Shown piece by piece: positions 22,891 to 32,296 of a stretch of DNA of 64,000 bases (the first letter of the stretch is position 1; each line of letters begins with the position of its first letter). This stretch comes from Coenobita brevimanus (lineage: Eukaryota > Arthropoda > Malacostraca > Decapoda > Coenobitidae): contig CM064690.1 in the NCBI GenBank assembly GCA_032717465.1, positions 11,564,093 through 11,628,092 on the forward strand. The letters are read 5' to 3'. The position numbers were made by a program, and so were the translations under genes. The notes beneath the pieces are model-generated. The model saw only the letters and a list, made by a program, of their open reading frames with translations. It was not told the origin of the DNA and made no database searches.

Positions 22891-23557
22891 CCCCTTAACC
22901 GCGGGTGTCGTTCCAGAATGACATTGCAAAAACTGGACCAAACCGCGGGTGTCATTCTGGAATGTTTGTGAATATTTTGAATACCGCGCGTTTTTCCACG
23001 CGCCAATTGTTTCAAGGGAGAGTAGCTATTAAGTTCTTTCACTCCAGCCAACCACCACCTCCTTCCTCCCACCCCCCCCAGGCCCCCACCTCCCACCCCC
23101 CGGGCCCCCCCACCCCACCCCTGACCAAAAACGCATCAGTAACTGTCCAGCTTTGTGAGTGACAACAGCGCTGATGTGGCAGTGAAGTGCGGGCAATTAC
23201 AGTGCCTTTTACCTGCCTCAGTGAACACAGAGTGGGTGTTTATCGTATGTGCAGTGTTCATATATGTGTATAGTATTATTATCAGAATGAGGTTGGTATT
23301 TGGTAATGGTGTGTGAGCGAAAAATAGTGATTTTAGATCACTCACTTCTAATGGCACTGCCCATCCAGTGATAGTCAACGAAATCATGAAACCTACATCA
23401 TTGCAAAGCCGAAGGTTAGTACTTTCTAATGGTACCTTATTTTTCGCTCTAGATTTATTCTGTGCAGAGTTATAAAGGTTTAAAGTTTGTTTACATTTTT
23501 GCTGGAACCCCCACGGGGGGGGCCAGTCGGGTCAAAACAATGCCCGCGGTTAAAGGG
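22891..23557. mobile_element. piggyBac-type MITE 2 (667 bp) with perfect TTAA duplication
   Basis: TTAA at 22887-22890 and 23558-23561. Left end CCCCTTAACCGCGGGTGTCG, right end (reverse complement) CCCTTTAACCGCGGGCATTG. Just inside the left end GCGGGTGTCRTTC occurs twice (near 22901 and 22943) with ATTCTGGAATG palindromes. The ends resemble those of the 4-kb piggyBac element (CCCCTTAACAGCAGGG), which makes mobilisation by a related transposase plausible. No coding capacity. Confidence 0.85.
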
Positions 23558-23561
23558 TTAA

Positions 23562-24169
23562 ACACCAATGCCCAGTGCGGTGTGAAAAACAACGGAAACT
23601 TTAAAAGAGATACCCGGTGCCAGAGAATGAGTAGAACTAATCACAGAGCACGGAGGCCATTTTTCCCACCTCCTTACTCATTGCGACCAAAGAGAAATCC
23701 ACTATGCAAACACCAATTATCCGCCCTTGGTATAACGGAGGACGATAATTCTTTAGAGGCTGTGGGGATGTGCGTCGTACCTGAGAGCAGACTTACTAAA
23801 TACGGGTTGTGTGCTGTTTACTTATGAGCCAGCCCGAGGTCCCATAATTATACAACCCAGATAAAGTGCAGAGGAGGAATTTCAATGATATTATAATGGC
23901 TTTCTGGAAGTATGAAAACCAAAGTATATATCCAACCGTATCATCGTCTGCCGCTCCTTTCGTTCATCCTTCCATCCTGTGTAATTATGTTTCTTGGTAA
24001 CAACTGAACCTGGTGTTCAAATAGGGTAGCATTCTAAGTGGCTTTGGAGACTTAGTACCGCCTCTTCTCTATCGACTTTTTATTCTGCACGTTAGGCCAC
24101 AGTATCCTCTTTACTGTTATTGATGCAAATTATTTATATATTAAAACACTACATTACCATCTATCTATC
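23562..24169. other. no gene seen
   Basis: Mixed sequence; the open frame that crosses the MITE right border into this stretch is chance. Confidence 0.4.
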
Positions 24170-24660
24170 TATCTATCTATATACCTAGGCTGCTTCCCCC
24201 AAGGAAAGGGAGGTAGCCGAGACAGGACGATACACTCCCAATTTACTCCTCCACTCAAACATTCATTCGCATCTTAGCCCCAAAGAGGAGAAGGGACAGA
24301 TCCTCACCGCACCACACCGCATGAGGGTCAACTGCACAGTGCAATCAGTGACATCCTCAGCAGGGCCCGACAGCAGAGCTGGTTTACCCCTGCCACATCA
24401 TAATAGACCCATCCCCTTACCCGCACCTGACCTGATCAGCTGATCAGACCAAATGCTGGAGAATATCCCCTCAGGGCTGCATCATCGTTTATTCATTCAC
24501 AATCTCTCTCCATTTATTTCTGTCACGCACAGCCACTCTTCCTTGCTCAACAGACATCCCTCTTGCATCCAGCGCTCTCTTCACACTGTCCATCCATCCT
24601 ATTCGTGGTCTCCCTCTCAGCCTTACACCTCTCACACTTGACAATGGATGCACAACACGT
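24170..24660 (-). mobile_element. LINE family C, 3' fragment (copy 2)
   Basis: Near-identical over about 480 bases to the 3' end of LINE C at 28685-29160: 'CTAGGCTGCTTCCCCCAAGG', 'TCAGTGACATCC', 'CTGATCAGACCAAATGC'. It begins with (ATCT)n, the microsatellite-like 3' tail, and ends near the last coding residues of the family. Confidence 0.8.
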
Positions 24661-25368
24661 TTAAAATGTGGGAGGTCGCAACCACACCCATACTGTTAGT
24701 TTGTATTTGGCCATAAATGCCATTCTGCCCAGCACCACAGCGGTGTTCACTCCTCAGACCATATTATTTTGGTAATAAATAATATTTGAGGAATATCATT
24801 ATCTTCAGTCTTATTCGCAGGAATAAGAGTCACTTCTTTATCGTCCGTCTCATATACTCACATGGAGACGCTCGCTTTGCCCAACTGGAGGGCAGATTTT
24901 ACCTTACCCAGCCTAACCGAATCCCCGTGCGACCCTGGCCTGAATGTAGAAAACTGGTTGAATATTGGGGGAAGATTGTGAATTAACTGTGCGTCTGTAC
25001 GTCGTCTGTTCTGGCTAAACATCTCAGCTGAAATTGGTAATACTTTTAAAGAGATACAGTTAGCACTTAAGCATTAGTATAATGTTGTAAACTGTACTGA
25101 TATAATTATACAGCAACTTCCTTTACCTTTTAAAATATATATAAGACAATAAACCACAACAGAACTCAAAAAGAAAATACGTTTTTTTTTTTTTTTTTTT
25201 TTTTTTTAAGAGACGGGGCAAATAATTCCTTCAAATTCCAATAATAGCTGCTCCTCGAAGGAAAATTCTTTCCCTTGGCGCAGCTCATGAAGGGGAAGAA
25301 TTTTTAAGACTACCAATTCACCTAATGATTTCCTTCCCATGCCTCTTCAAGGGATGGAAATGTTTAAG

Positions 25369-25411
<43 letters not shown>

Positions 25412-25484
25412 CTCATTTCCCTCGTTCAGCAAGGCACCTTTGCTAAGATTTCAGTGACATTAAAACCCTAGGGTCATAATATAA
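24661..25484. other. no gene; poly(T) and (CT)n tracts
   Basis: Contains a poly(T) run at 25182-25207 and (CT)n at 25374-25409. Nothing coding is supported. Confidence 0.45.
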
Positions 25485-25980
25485 TAATTAGGTACAGTCA
25501 CGATTACTAATCTCTGACCAGAGGTGCGTGGCGGGCAGTGTTATGACCACACACGAGCCACTGCATTCGAACACAGCCTCTGCACTACTGGGCGGGGCAA
25601 AGAACTGTAACCAGGTGATCTGAAGCGTACTACTCCTCATATCTTTGATATTACCATGTTCTTATGGTTTCTTCTCCATAATATAATAATCTGTGTTTTT
25701 TGACAGGGGCCGACATTTCTTCAATCAGTCTGCAATTTAGCAATTTCCAAGAAGTAAAAAAACATGTGCCACTATATGTGTGTATTGGCATCATATATAC
25801 CGTAATAATTATTTATGAATTAACGGCATTAACTGGCACACGTTTTGACCAGAGGGGGCATGCGGCTAAGACGTCGCGTGGGAATAGGGCAACCATTCCC
25901 ACTGGATGGCAACGGCATAGATATAAATAAGACTAGATGCCGCATCGCCCATTCTTCAGTACAGCGGCTATGGTCTGCGC

Positions 25981-25992
25981 GGCCGCCATCTT
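25981..25992 (-). promoter_or_regulatory. YY1-type site in the left inner arm
   Basis: GGCCGCCATCTT, the reverse complement of the AAGATGGCGGC consensus bound by YY1-type zinc-finger proteins. The inverted partner is AAGATGGCGGCC at 27724-27735. Match to a known consensus; function is inferred. Confidence 0.4.
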
Positions 25993-26049
25993 GGAGCGGT
26001 CAAGCATGTAATAGTGGGGCTTGTTTTTGAGCGAATTCAGACTATGAAA

Positions 26050-27705
26050 ATGGATGTTGTTGTGGTGGAGGTGTGATGGTGGTTATTGTTGTGGTGGTGG
26101 TGATGGTGGTTATTGTTGTTGTGGTGGTGGTGGTGGTGATGATGGTTATTGTTGTTGTGGTGGTGGTGGTGATGGTTATTGTTGTGGTGGTGGTGATGGT
26201 GGTTATTGTTGTGGTGGTGGTGATGGTGGTTATTGTTGCTGTGGTGGTGGTGGTGGTGGTGGTTATTGTTGTTGTGGTGGTGGTGGTGATGGTGGTTACT
26301 GTGGTGGTGGTGATGGTGGTTACTGTGGTGGTGGTGATGGTGGTTACTGTGGTGGTAGTGGTGGTTATTGCTGTGGTGGTGGTGGTGGTTGTGGTGATGA
26401 TGGTTATTGTTGTGGTGGTGGTGGTGGTGGTGGTGATGGTTATTTTTGTGGTGATGGTGACGGTGGTTACTGTGGTGGTAGTGGTGGTTATTGCTGTGGT
26501 GGTGGTGGTGGTGGTGGTGATGGTGGTTTTTGTTGTTGTGGTGGTGGTGGTGGTGGTTGTGTTACTTGTGGTTGTTGTGTTATTTGTGGGTGTTGTGTTA
26601 GTGGTAATTGACTAATTGTTGTGGTGGTGGTTGTTGTGGTGGTGGTTGTTGTGATGGTGGTTATAATGGTGGCTGTTGTGGTGGTGATTGTGGTTGTTGT
26701 TGCTGTTGTGGGGAGGTGGATGCTGTAGATGTTGTGGTGGTGGTGGTTGTGGTGGTCATTGTTGTGATGGTGGTTATAGTTGTTGCTGCTGTTGTTGCTG
26801 TGGTGGTGGTGGTTGTGGTAATGGTTGTAGTGAAGGTGGTGGTTGTTGTGATGATTTTTTTTGTGGTTGTTGTCGTTGTTGCTGATGTGGTGGCGGTGGT
26901 GGTGGTGGTTGTGGTTGTGTTGGTTGTTGGTGTTGATTTGGTGCTGGTGGTGGTGGTTGTTGCATTGGTGGTGGTGGTGGTTGTTGCTGTTGTGGTGGTT
27001 GTGGTGGTGGCTATTGTTGTGGTGATTGTTGTTGTGGTTGTTGGTGTGGTGGTTATTGTGGTGGTTGTTCTTGTGATGGTGATTGTTGCTGTGGTGGTGG
27101 TTATTGTTGTGGTGATTGTTGTTGTTGTTGTTGCTGTGGTGGTTATTGTTGTGGTTGTTGTTGTGATGGTAGTTGTTGTGGTTGTGGTTGTTGTAGTGAT
27201 GGTGGTTGTTGTGGTGGTGGTTGTTGTAGTGATGGTTGTTGTTGTGGTGGTGGTTTTTGTGGTTGTTGTTGTGGTGGTGGTTTTTGTGGTTGTTGTTGTG
27301 GTGGTGGTTGTTGTAGTGATGGTTGTTGTTGTGGTGGTGGTTTTTGTGGTTGTTGTTGTGGTGGTGGTTTTTGTGGTTGTTGTTGTGGTGGTGGTTTTTG
27401 TGGTTGTTGTTGTGGTGGTGGTTTTTGTGGTTGTTGTTGTGGTGGTGGTTATTGTTGTGATGATGGTGGTTGATGTGCTGTTGGTTGTGGTGAAGGTTGT
27501 TGTTGTTGTTGTGATGGTGGTGGTTGTTTTTGTGATGGTGGTGGTTGTTGTGGTGGTGATTGTTGTTATGGTGGTGATTGTTATTATGGTGGTGGTTGAG
27601 GATGTTGTTGCTGTTGTGGTGGTGGTGGTCGTTTGGTGGATGTGGTGCTGGTGGTAGTGGTATTGTTGCTGTGGTTGTGGTGGTGGTTGTGGTGGTGGCT
27701 GTTAA
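26050..27705. repeat. GT-only degenerate trinucleotide tract (GGT/GTT), about 1.65 kb
   Basis: The plus strand is almost entirely G and T in 3-base periodicity (GGT, GTT, GAT, GTG units), with higher-order units such as TGGTGGTGGTTTTTGTGG repeated at 27240-27440. Long open frames on both strands (poly Val/Gly-Cys on plus, poly His-Asn on minus) are consequences of the 3-base period, not genes. The G-rich strand has many GG runs that could form quadruplex-like structure. Confidence 0.9.
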
Positions 27706-27723
27706 GGTGGCCTCGACCGTTCC

Positions 27724-27735
27724 AAGATGGCGGCC
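27724..27735 (+). promoter_or_regulatory. YY1-type site in the right inner arm
   Basis: AAGATGGCGGCC, in inverted orientation relative to the site at 25981-25992, within the best-conserved part of the arm. Confidence 0.4.
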
Positions 27736-28286
27736 GTGCAGAAGCATCTAGTGTCATGCGGCATCTAGGCTTATTTATATCTATGGGCAACGGGGCCTGT
27801 TATCACTAGAGAAAAACATTCAGTTCAAAGTAGTAGTAATAGTACATTTTTGTCAGTATTATAAAGCATTCTTACTTAGAATATGTCGTGTGAATGCCGG
27901 CTGCTGTGGCAATCGTGGATATTTCTCTGCTATCACCTACCAACAACTCGGTTAAAGGCTCGCTTCATGAAATACTGTAGGTCAGTGAAATAATAAACAG
28001 ATTAATAAAACACAGTATGAAATTCAAATATCATCACGCACTTATCATAGGCTAGAAATAACAGCTATTACCAAATCTGTCTATTTCTTACCATGCATAT
28101 ATTACTTGAGAGAGTAATATAAAATGTGAAACAAAAATGCTTCAGTGATGCTTAGAAAATTGTTCATTGAAGCACTAAACCTTTCTGAAACGATGGTGGA
28201 GTGTGTCTGACAGTGTAGCCTACGCCTGGCCACGACTTTGGCTAACTCTCTGGTCAGAGATTAGTGATCATGAGTGTACCTGATTA

Positions 28287-28603
28287 GGACACCTGAAATC
28301 TGGTGTATGAATTATTTTTTTATTCATTTGTTTTTCCTTCCTCTGTTCAATTATTGAACAAAACTTATATATGTACCCATCAGTTTAAATATATATCTCT
28401 ATCTATCCATGTATTTTTCTATCCATTTATCCACTTATTGCCTGAAGCTGGAACCTCTGAGGGGTATTCTTCGCCAAATAAAACGCAGACATAATTGACT
28501 CCACTCAGAATGTATTTTTCTTCTTTTCTTGTAGTCTACTGTATAGCCTTAACATGAGCGATAGTGGGATGAGGATTAGTTGAAAATGAAGTGATTATTG
28601 GAT

Positions 28604-28607
<4 letters not shown>
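28287..28607. other. no feature seen
   Basis: AT-rich; no supported gene. Confidence 0.4.

Positions 28608-28684
<77 letters not shown>
28608..28684. repeat. (CT)n-(TA)n compound microsatellite at the LINE C 3' end
   Basis: (CT) units to about 28635, then (TA) units to 28684. The TA tract abuts the 3' terminus of LINE C and may have grown from its tail. Confidence 0.93.
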
Positions 28685-28687
<3 letters not shown>

Positions 28688-30049
28688 CTAGGCTGCTTCC
28701 CCCAAGGAAAGGGAGATAGCCGAGACAGGACGACACACTCCCCATTTACTCATCCATTCAAACACATTCATTCGCATCTTAGCCCCAAAGGGGAGAATGG
28801 ACAGATCCTCACCGCACCACACCGCACAAGGGTCAACTGCGCAATGCAATCAGTGACATCCGCAGCAGGGCCCGACAGCAGAACTGGTTTACCCCTGCCC
28901 CATCATAACAGACCCATCCCCTTACCCGCACCTGACCTGAATAGCTGATCAGACCAAATGCGGGTGAATATCCCCTCAGGGCTGCGTCATCACTTATTCA
29001 TTCACAATTTCTCTCCATTTATTTCTGTCATGCACAGCCACTCTTCCTTGCTCAACAGACATCCCTCTCGCATCCAGCGCTCTCTTCACACTGTCCATCC
29101 ATCCTTTTTGTGGTCTTCCTCTCAGCCGTACACCTCTCACATCAGATCTAGTTATCTTTTTCACCAATCACTCATTATCCATTCTCTCCATATGCCCAAA
29201 CCATCGCAACACCCTCTGCTCAACTCTACCAGCCATCTCCCGAACAACTCCAGTTCTCCTTTGCACTTCATCATTTCGCACCCGATCCATAAGCGTCACT
29301 CCACACATACTCCTCAGACACCTCATCTCCATTACATTCAAACTTTTCCTCTCTGCTACACCCATATTCCATGTTTCAGCCCCATATAACACAGTCGGTA
29401 CCATAACACCCTCATACAGCCTTCTCTTTACATCCATTCTAAGCGAACGACATTTAAACACTTTTTTCATTCCTCCCAGCACCTTTCCTACTTCATTTAT
29501 TCTAAACTTCACTTCTGCATCTATTCTTCCATCCACAGCAACATGTGACCCTAGATATTTAAAACAATCTACCTCCTCAAGCAACTCATCATTCTAAACT
29601 ATATTCATCCCCCTACCATCTACCAACCTCGTACACTTCATCACTTTACCCTTATTCTCATTTACTTTCAATTTCCTCCTTTCACACACCCTTCCAAACT
29701 CCTCTACCAACTGTTTCACTCTCTCCTCTGAATCAGTCACCAGTGCAGTATCATCTGCAAACAGCAGCTGCTTCAGATTCCACTCTCCACCATCAACATT
29801 CACCAGACTCAGACCTCCACCTAAAACTCTTGCATTCACCTCCCTTACAACACTATCCATGTAAATATTAAACAACCAAGGCGACATCACACATCCCTGT
29901 CGCAGCCTCACTCTCACGGGAAACCAATCACTCACAGCATTTCCCACTCTTACACACGCTCTACTATTTGCATAAAAACTTTTCACCCCTTTTAGTAACC
30001 TACCATCAAGTCCATACAATCTTAAAACAGTCCACAAAGGCCCCCTATC

Positions 30050-30050
<1 letters not shown>
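28685..30050 (-). pseudogene. LINE family C, RT C-terminal half and 3' end (main copy)
   Basis: Minus-strand RT nearly open across 290 codons. 30037-29597 reads 'LRLYGLDGRLLKGVKSFYA', 'RLRQGCVMSPWLFNIYMDS' and 'LLFADDTALVTDSEE' (catalytic FADD), then a single amber codon at 29596-29594, then 29584-29168 in the same frame with 'FKYLGSHVAVDGRIDAEVK', 'VPTVLYGAETWNMG' and 'VLRWFGHMERMDNE'. A 3' untranslated region of about 480 bases follows to 28685. The 5' end is truncated at about 30050 against a (CT)n tract. It differs from families B and D but shares their C-terminal layout. Confidence 0.87.
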
Positions 30051-30052
<2 letters not shown>

Positions 30053-30101
<49 letters not shown>

Positions 30102-30188
30102 GAATATCTATCTATCTACGTATCTATCTATCTATAAATTGATAGATAGATATATATAGATATAGATAGATAGATATATATAGATATT
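30053..30188. repeat. (CT)n and (GATA)/(TATC) microsatellites
   Basis: (CT) units at 30053-30098, then TATC/TAGATA units to about 30185, bordering LINE C on one side and LINE A copy 2 on the other. Confidence 0.93.
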
Positions 30189-31505
30189 TTTTTATGTGAG
30201 GAAGAAGGAACTAAAGGCCATGAGCACGCAACAACAGTTCCCTCCAAGAGAAAAACAAAACACAATAGAGAGCCAAATTCAAGATCCGATCATTTCGAGA
30301 TGCCTGGACACACTGCGTTTGAAAGACTGGAGATCATAGGCAGAAGGAAATACAGACAGAGGGAGACAGTTCCAGAGTTGACCTGTTGCATAAATGAAGG
30401 ACTGGGAGTAACGATTAACTCTTACATTATAAAGTTGGACAGAAAAGGGATGAGAGTTTGTTGCTAGACGGGTGCTAAGCGCCTGTCGTAGAGGTGGAGG
30501 AATGCATGCAGACAGTTCAGAGGAGCAGTGACCATTAAAGTAGCGATAGAAAAGAGATAAAGATGCAAGAGTGCGGTGAAGAGACAGAGGTTGAAGTGAG
30601 TCAGTAAGAGGAGGAGAGTTAATGAGACGAAACGCCTATGACTCCACCCTATTGAGAAGAACTGTATGTGGAGAGCCTCCCCACACATGAGAGTTGTACT
30701 CACACAGGGGCGGATAAAACCCCTGTATAGAACCAACAATTGTGCAGGGGTAAAGAAAGAACGGAGTCGGCTTAGCACACCTAATCACTTGGAAGCAAAT
30801 TTTACGTGAGATGTAATATGATCTTTCCAAGATAAGTCCTGAGTAAATGAAACCCCAAGCATGTTCAAAGATGATGCATGATTAAGCTGAATATTACTAA
30901 ACATTAGTGGGTATACCTGTAGAAGATTTTGTCGGGTTGATAGGTGTAAGAACTGAGTCTTAGATGCATTAAAAACAGTAAGATTATTTTTACCCAGGTC
31001 AGAGATACGAGCCAAGTCAGACATTAGGTGTGCCATAGCCACATCCCTTGTTTGTTGAAGTAACTGCTGAGATGGGTGTTGCGGGAACCGAATGGAAAGG
31101 TGAAGGGTGGAGTCTTCAGCGTATGAGTGGATAGGGTTAGATGTACAGCTTAGAAGGTCGTTGATGAATAAAAGAAAGAGAGTTGGTGATAGGACGGCGC
31201 CCTGAGGAACACCACTGTTGATAGATCTAGGAGAAGAACGATGGCCGTCTACAACAGCAGCTATAGAACGACCAGAAAGGAAGCTAGCGACGAAGGCACA
31301 GATAGAAGGATAGAAACCGTAAGAGGACAGTTTCGAAAATAAAGATTTATGCCAGACTCGATCGAAAGCCTTTGAGATGTCAAGTGCAATGGCAAAGATT
31401 TCGCCAAAGTCCCAAAAGGAGGATGACCAGGAGTCTGAAAGGTAGGTGAGAAGATCGCCAGTGGAGCGTCCCTGACGGAACCCGTACTGACGATCAGAAA
31501 GAAGG
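30189..31505 (-). pseudogene. jockey-like LINE (family A) copy 2, RT domain and 3' end
   Basis: Minus-strand RT, 5'-truncated at 'NLLSDRQYGFRQGRSTGDLL' against a (TG)n tract. 31505-30785 is open: 'IALDISKAFDRVWHKSLFS', 'INSGVPQGAVLSPTLFLLF', 'SYAEDSTLHLS', 'LGVSFTQDLSWKDHITS'. The catalytic box reads YAED instead of YADD, so the active site is damaged. The C-terminal part (30830-30464) has a frameshift and reads 'SHVWGGSPHTVLLNRVES'. The 3' untranslated region to 30189 matches copy 1 at 11491-11790. Confidence 0.88.
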
Positions 31506-31984
31506 TTGTATGTGTGTGTGTGTGTATGTGTGTGTGTGCGCATATATATCGTATATATTTTCAACCCTCAATACACAGAACCCTCTTTTAAGGAGTTGCG
31601 GTTTTAACAACCACCTTGAACTGGCCGAACGCTATATTCAATAATAGATTTTCGTTCGGTAAAAGAATAGACGTACGGGAATCACCTACCAGCATGGAGT
31701 CCACACACACACACACACACACGTGAGCACCACACCAGTCTCTGGGTGACCAGCATCGTGAGAGGAGCCATAAATAGAGTATTTCTTGAGAAAATGTAAT
31801 ATCAACCTTAATTGCTGTATGTTACTGTGTATGACTGTACGGACAAACAAAGCTGTACGAGTATAATTAACTATCATTGTTCAGTAAAAACCATGATGCC
31901 TGGGAAATTGCCGCACAGCATGGTGTTTGGCTTTAAAAAATTATCTGCTTTAATGTCAAGGGTCTGGTACCAATTAGTTCGTTA
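31506..31984. other. no gene; (TG)n and (CA)n tracts
   Basis: (TG)n at about 31507-31540 and (CA)n at about 31702-31722; otherwise unassigned sequence. Confidence 0.45.
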
Positions 31985-32280
31985 AATCTAGGCCAAACAA
32001 CCTCAGTGTGTTTCTCTTAACGCCTTCTATCACATCCACATCCACACCACACCTCTTCTTCACTTCCTCCTTTGTCAGTCTGTTTCTCCATGTGACTCTA
32101 CATGCTCCTGTCAAGTAACTCATTTCCACAGCTCTCACTCTTGATTCGTGTTCCTCCAATAAGGTCCAAGCTTCGCTTCCACACGTCAGAGTTGTTATCA
32201 CAATACTGTCATGCAGCGACTTTTTAACTTCCATGCTCACGTCCCTGTTTCTCATCACCGCTTTCAAAGAACCATCATCC
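31985..32280 (-). pseudogene. RTE-like LINE (family B) copy 4, short fragment
   Basis: 32267-31974 on the minus strand reads 'VMRNRDVSMEVKKSLHDSIV', 'GSEAWTLLEEHESRVRAVEM' and 'TKEEVKKRCGVDVDVIEGV', the C-terminal segment of family B. Both ends are truncated; the LTR element begins 16 bases to its right. Confidence 0.85.
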
Positions 32281-32296
32281 TTTTAAGTATAAGAAT

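Larger units (their letters stand above)
25485..28286. mobile_element. 2.8-kb inverted-repeat (foldback-like) element with GT-only core
   Basis: Outer inverted repeats of 39 bp (25485-25523 and 28248-28286) match at 35 of 39 positions and share CTAATCTCTGACCAGAG. Inner inverted repeats (about 25909-26006 and 27708-27792) match strongly over CATAGATATAAATAAG, CTAGATGCCGCAT and CGGCCGCCATCTTGGA, with an indel between. The arms enclose the GT-rich core (26050-27705). No transposase is recognised and I could not fix a target duplication. The symmetry suggests a single long-TIR or foldback DNA element, partly eroded between the two matching blocks. Confidence 0.6.

Noticed and set aside
23462..23827. 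121-codon plus frame
   Set aside because: Crosses the right border of piggyBac-type MITE 2 and is therefore a chance fusion.
26054..27747. Very long open frames (poly His-Asn on minus, poly Val or Gly-Cys on plus)
   Set aside because: They follow from the 3-base rhythm of a GT-only tract, occur in several frames and have no start context or domain.
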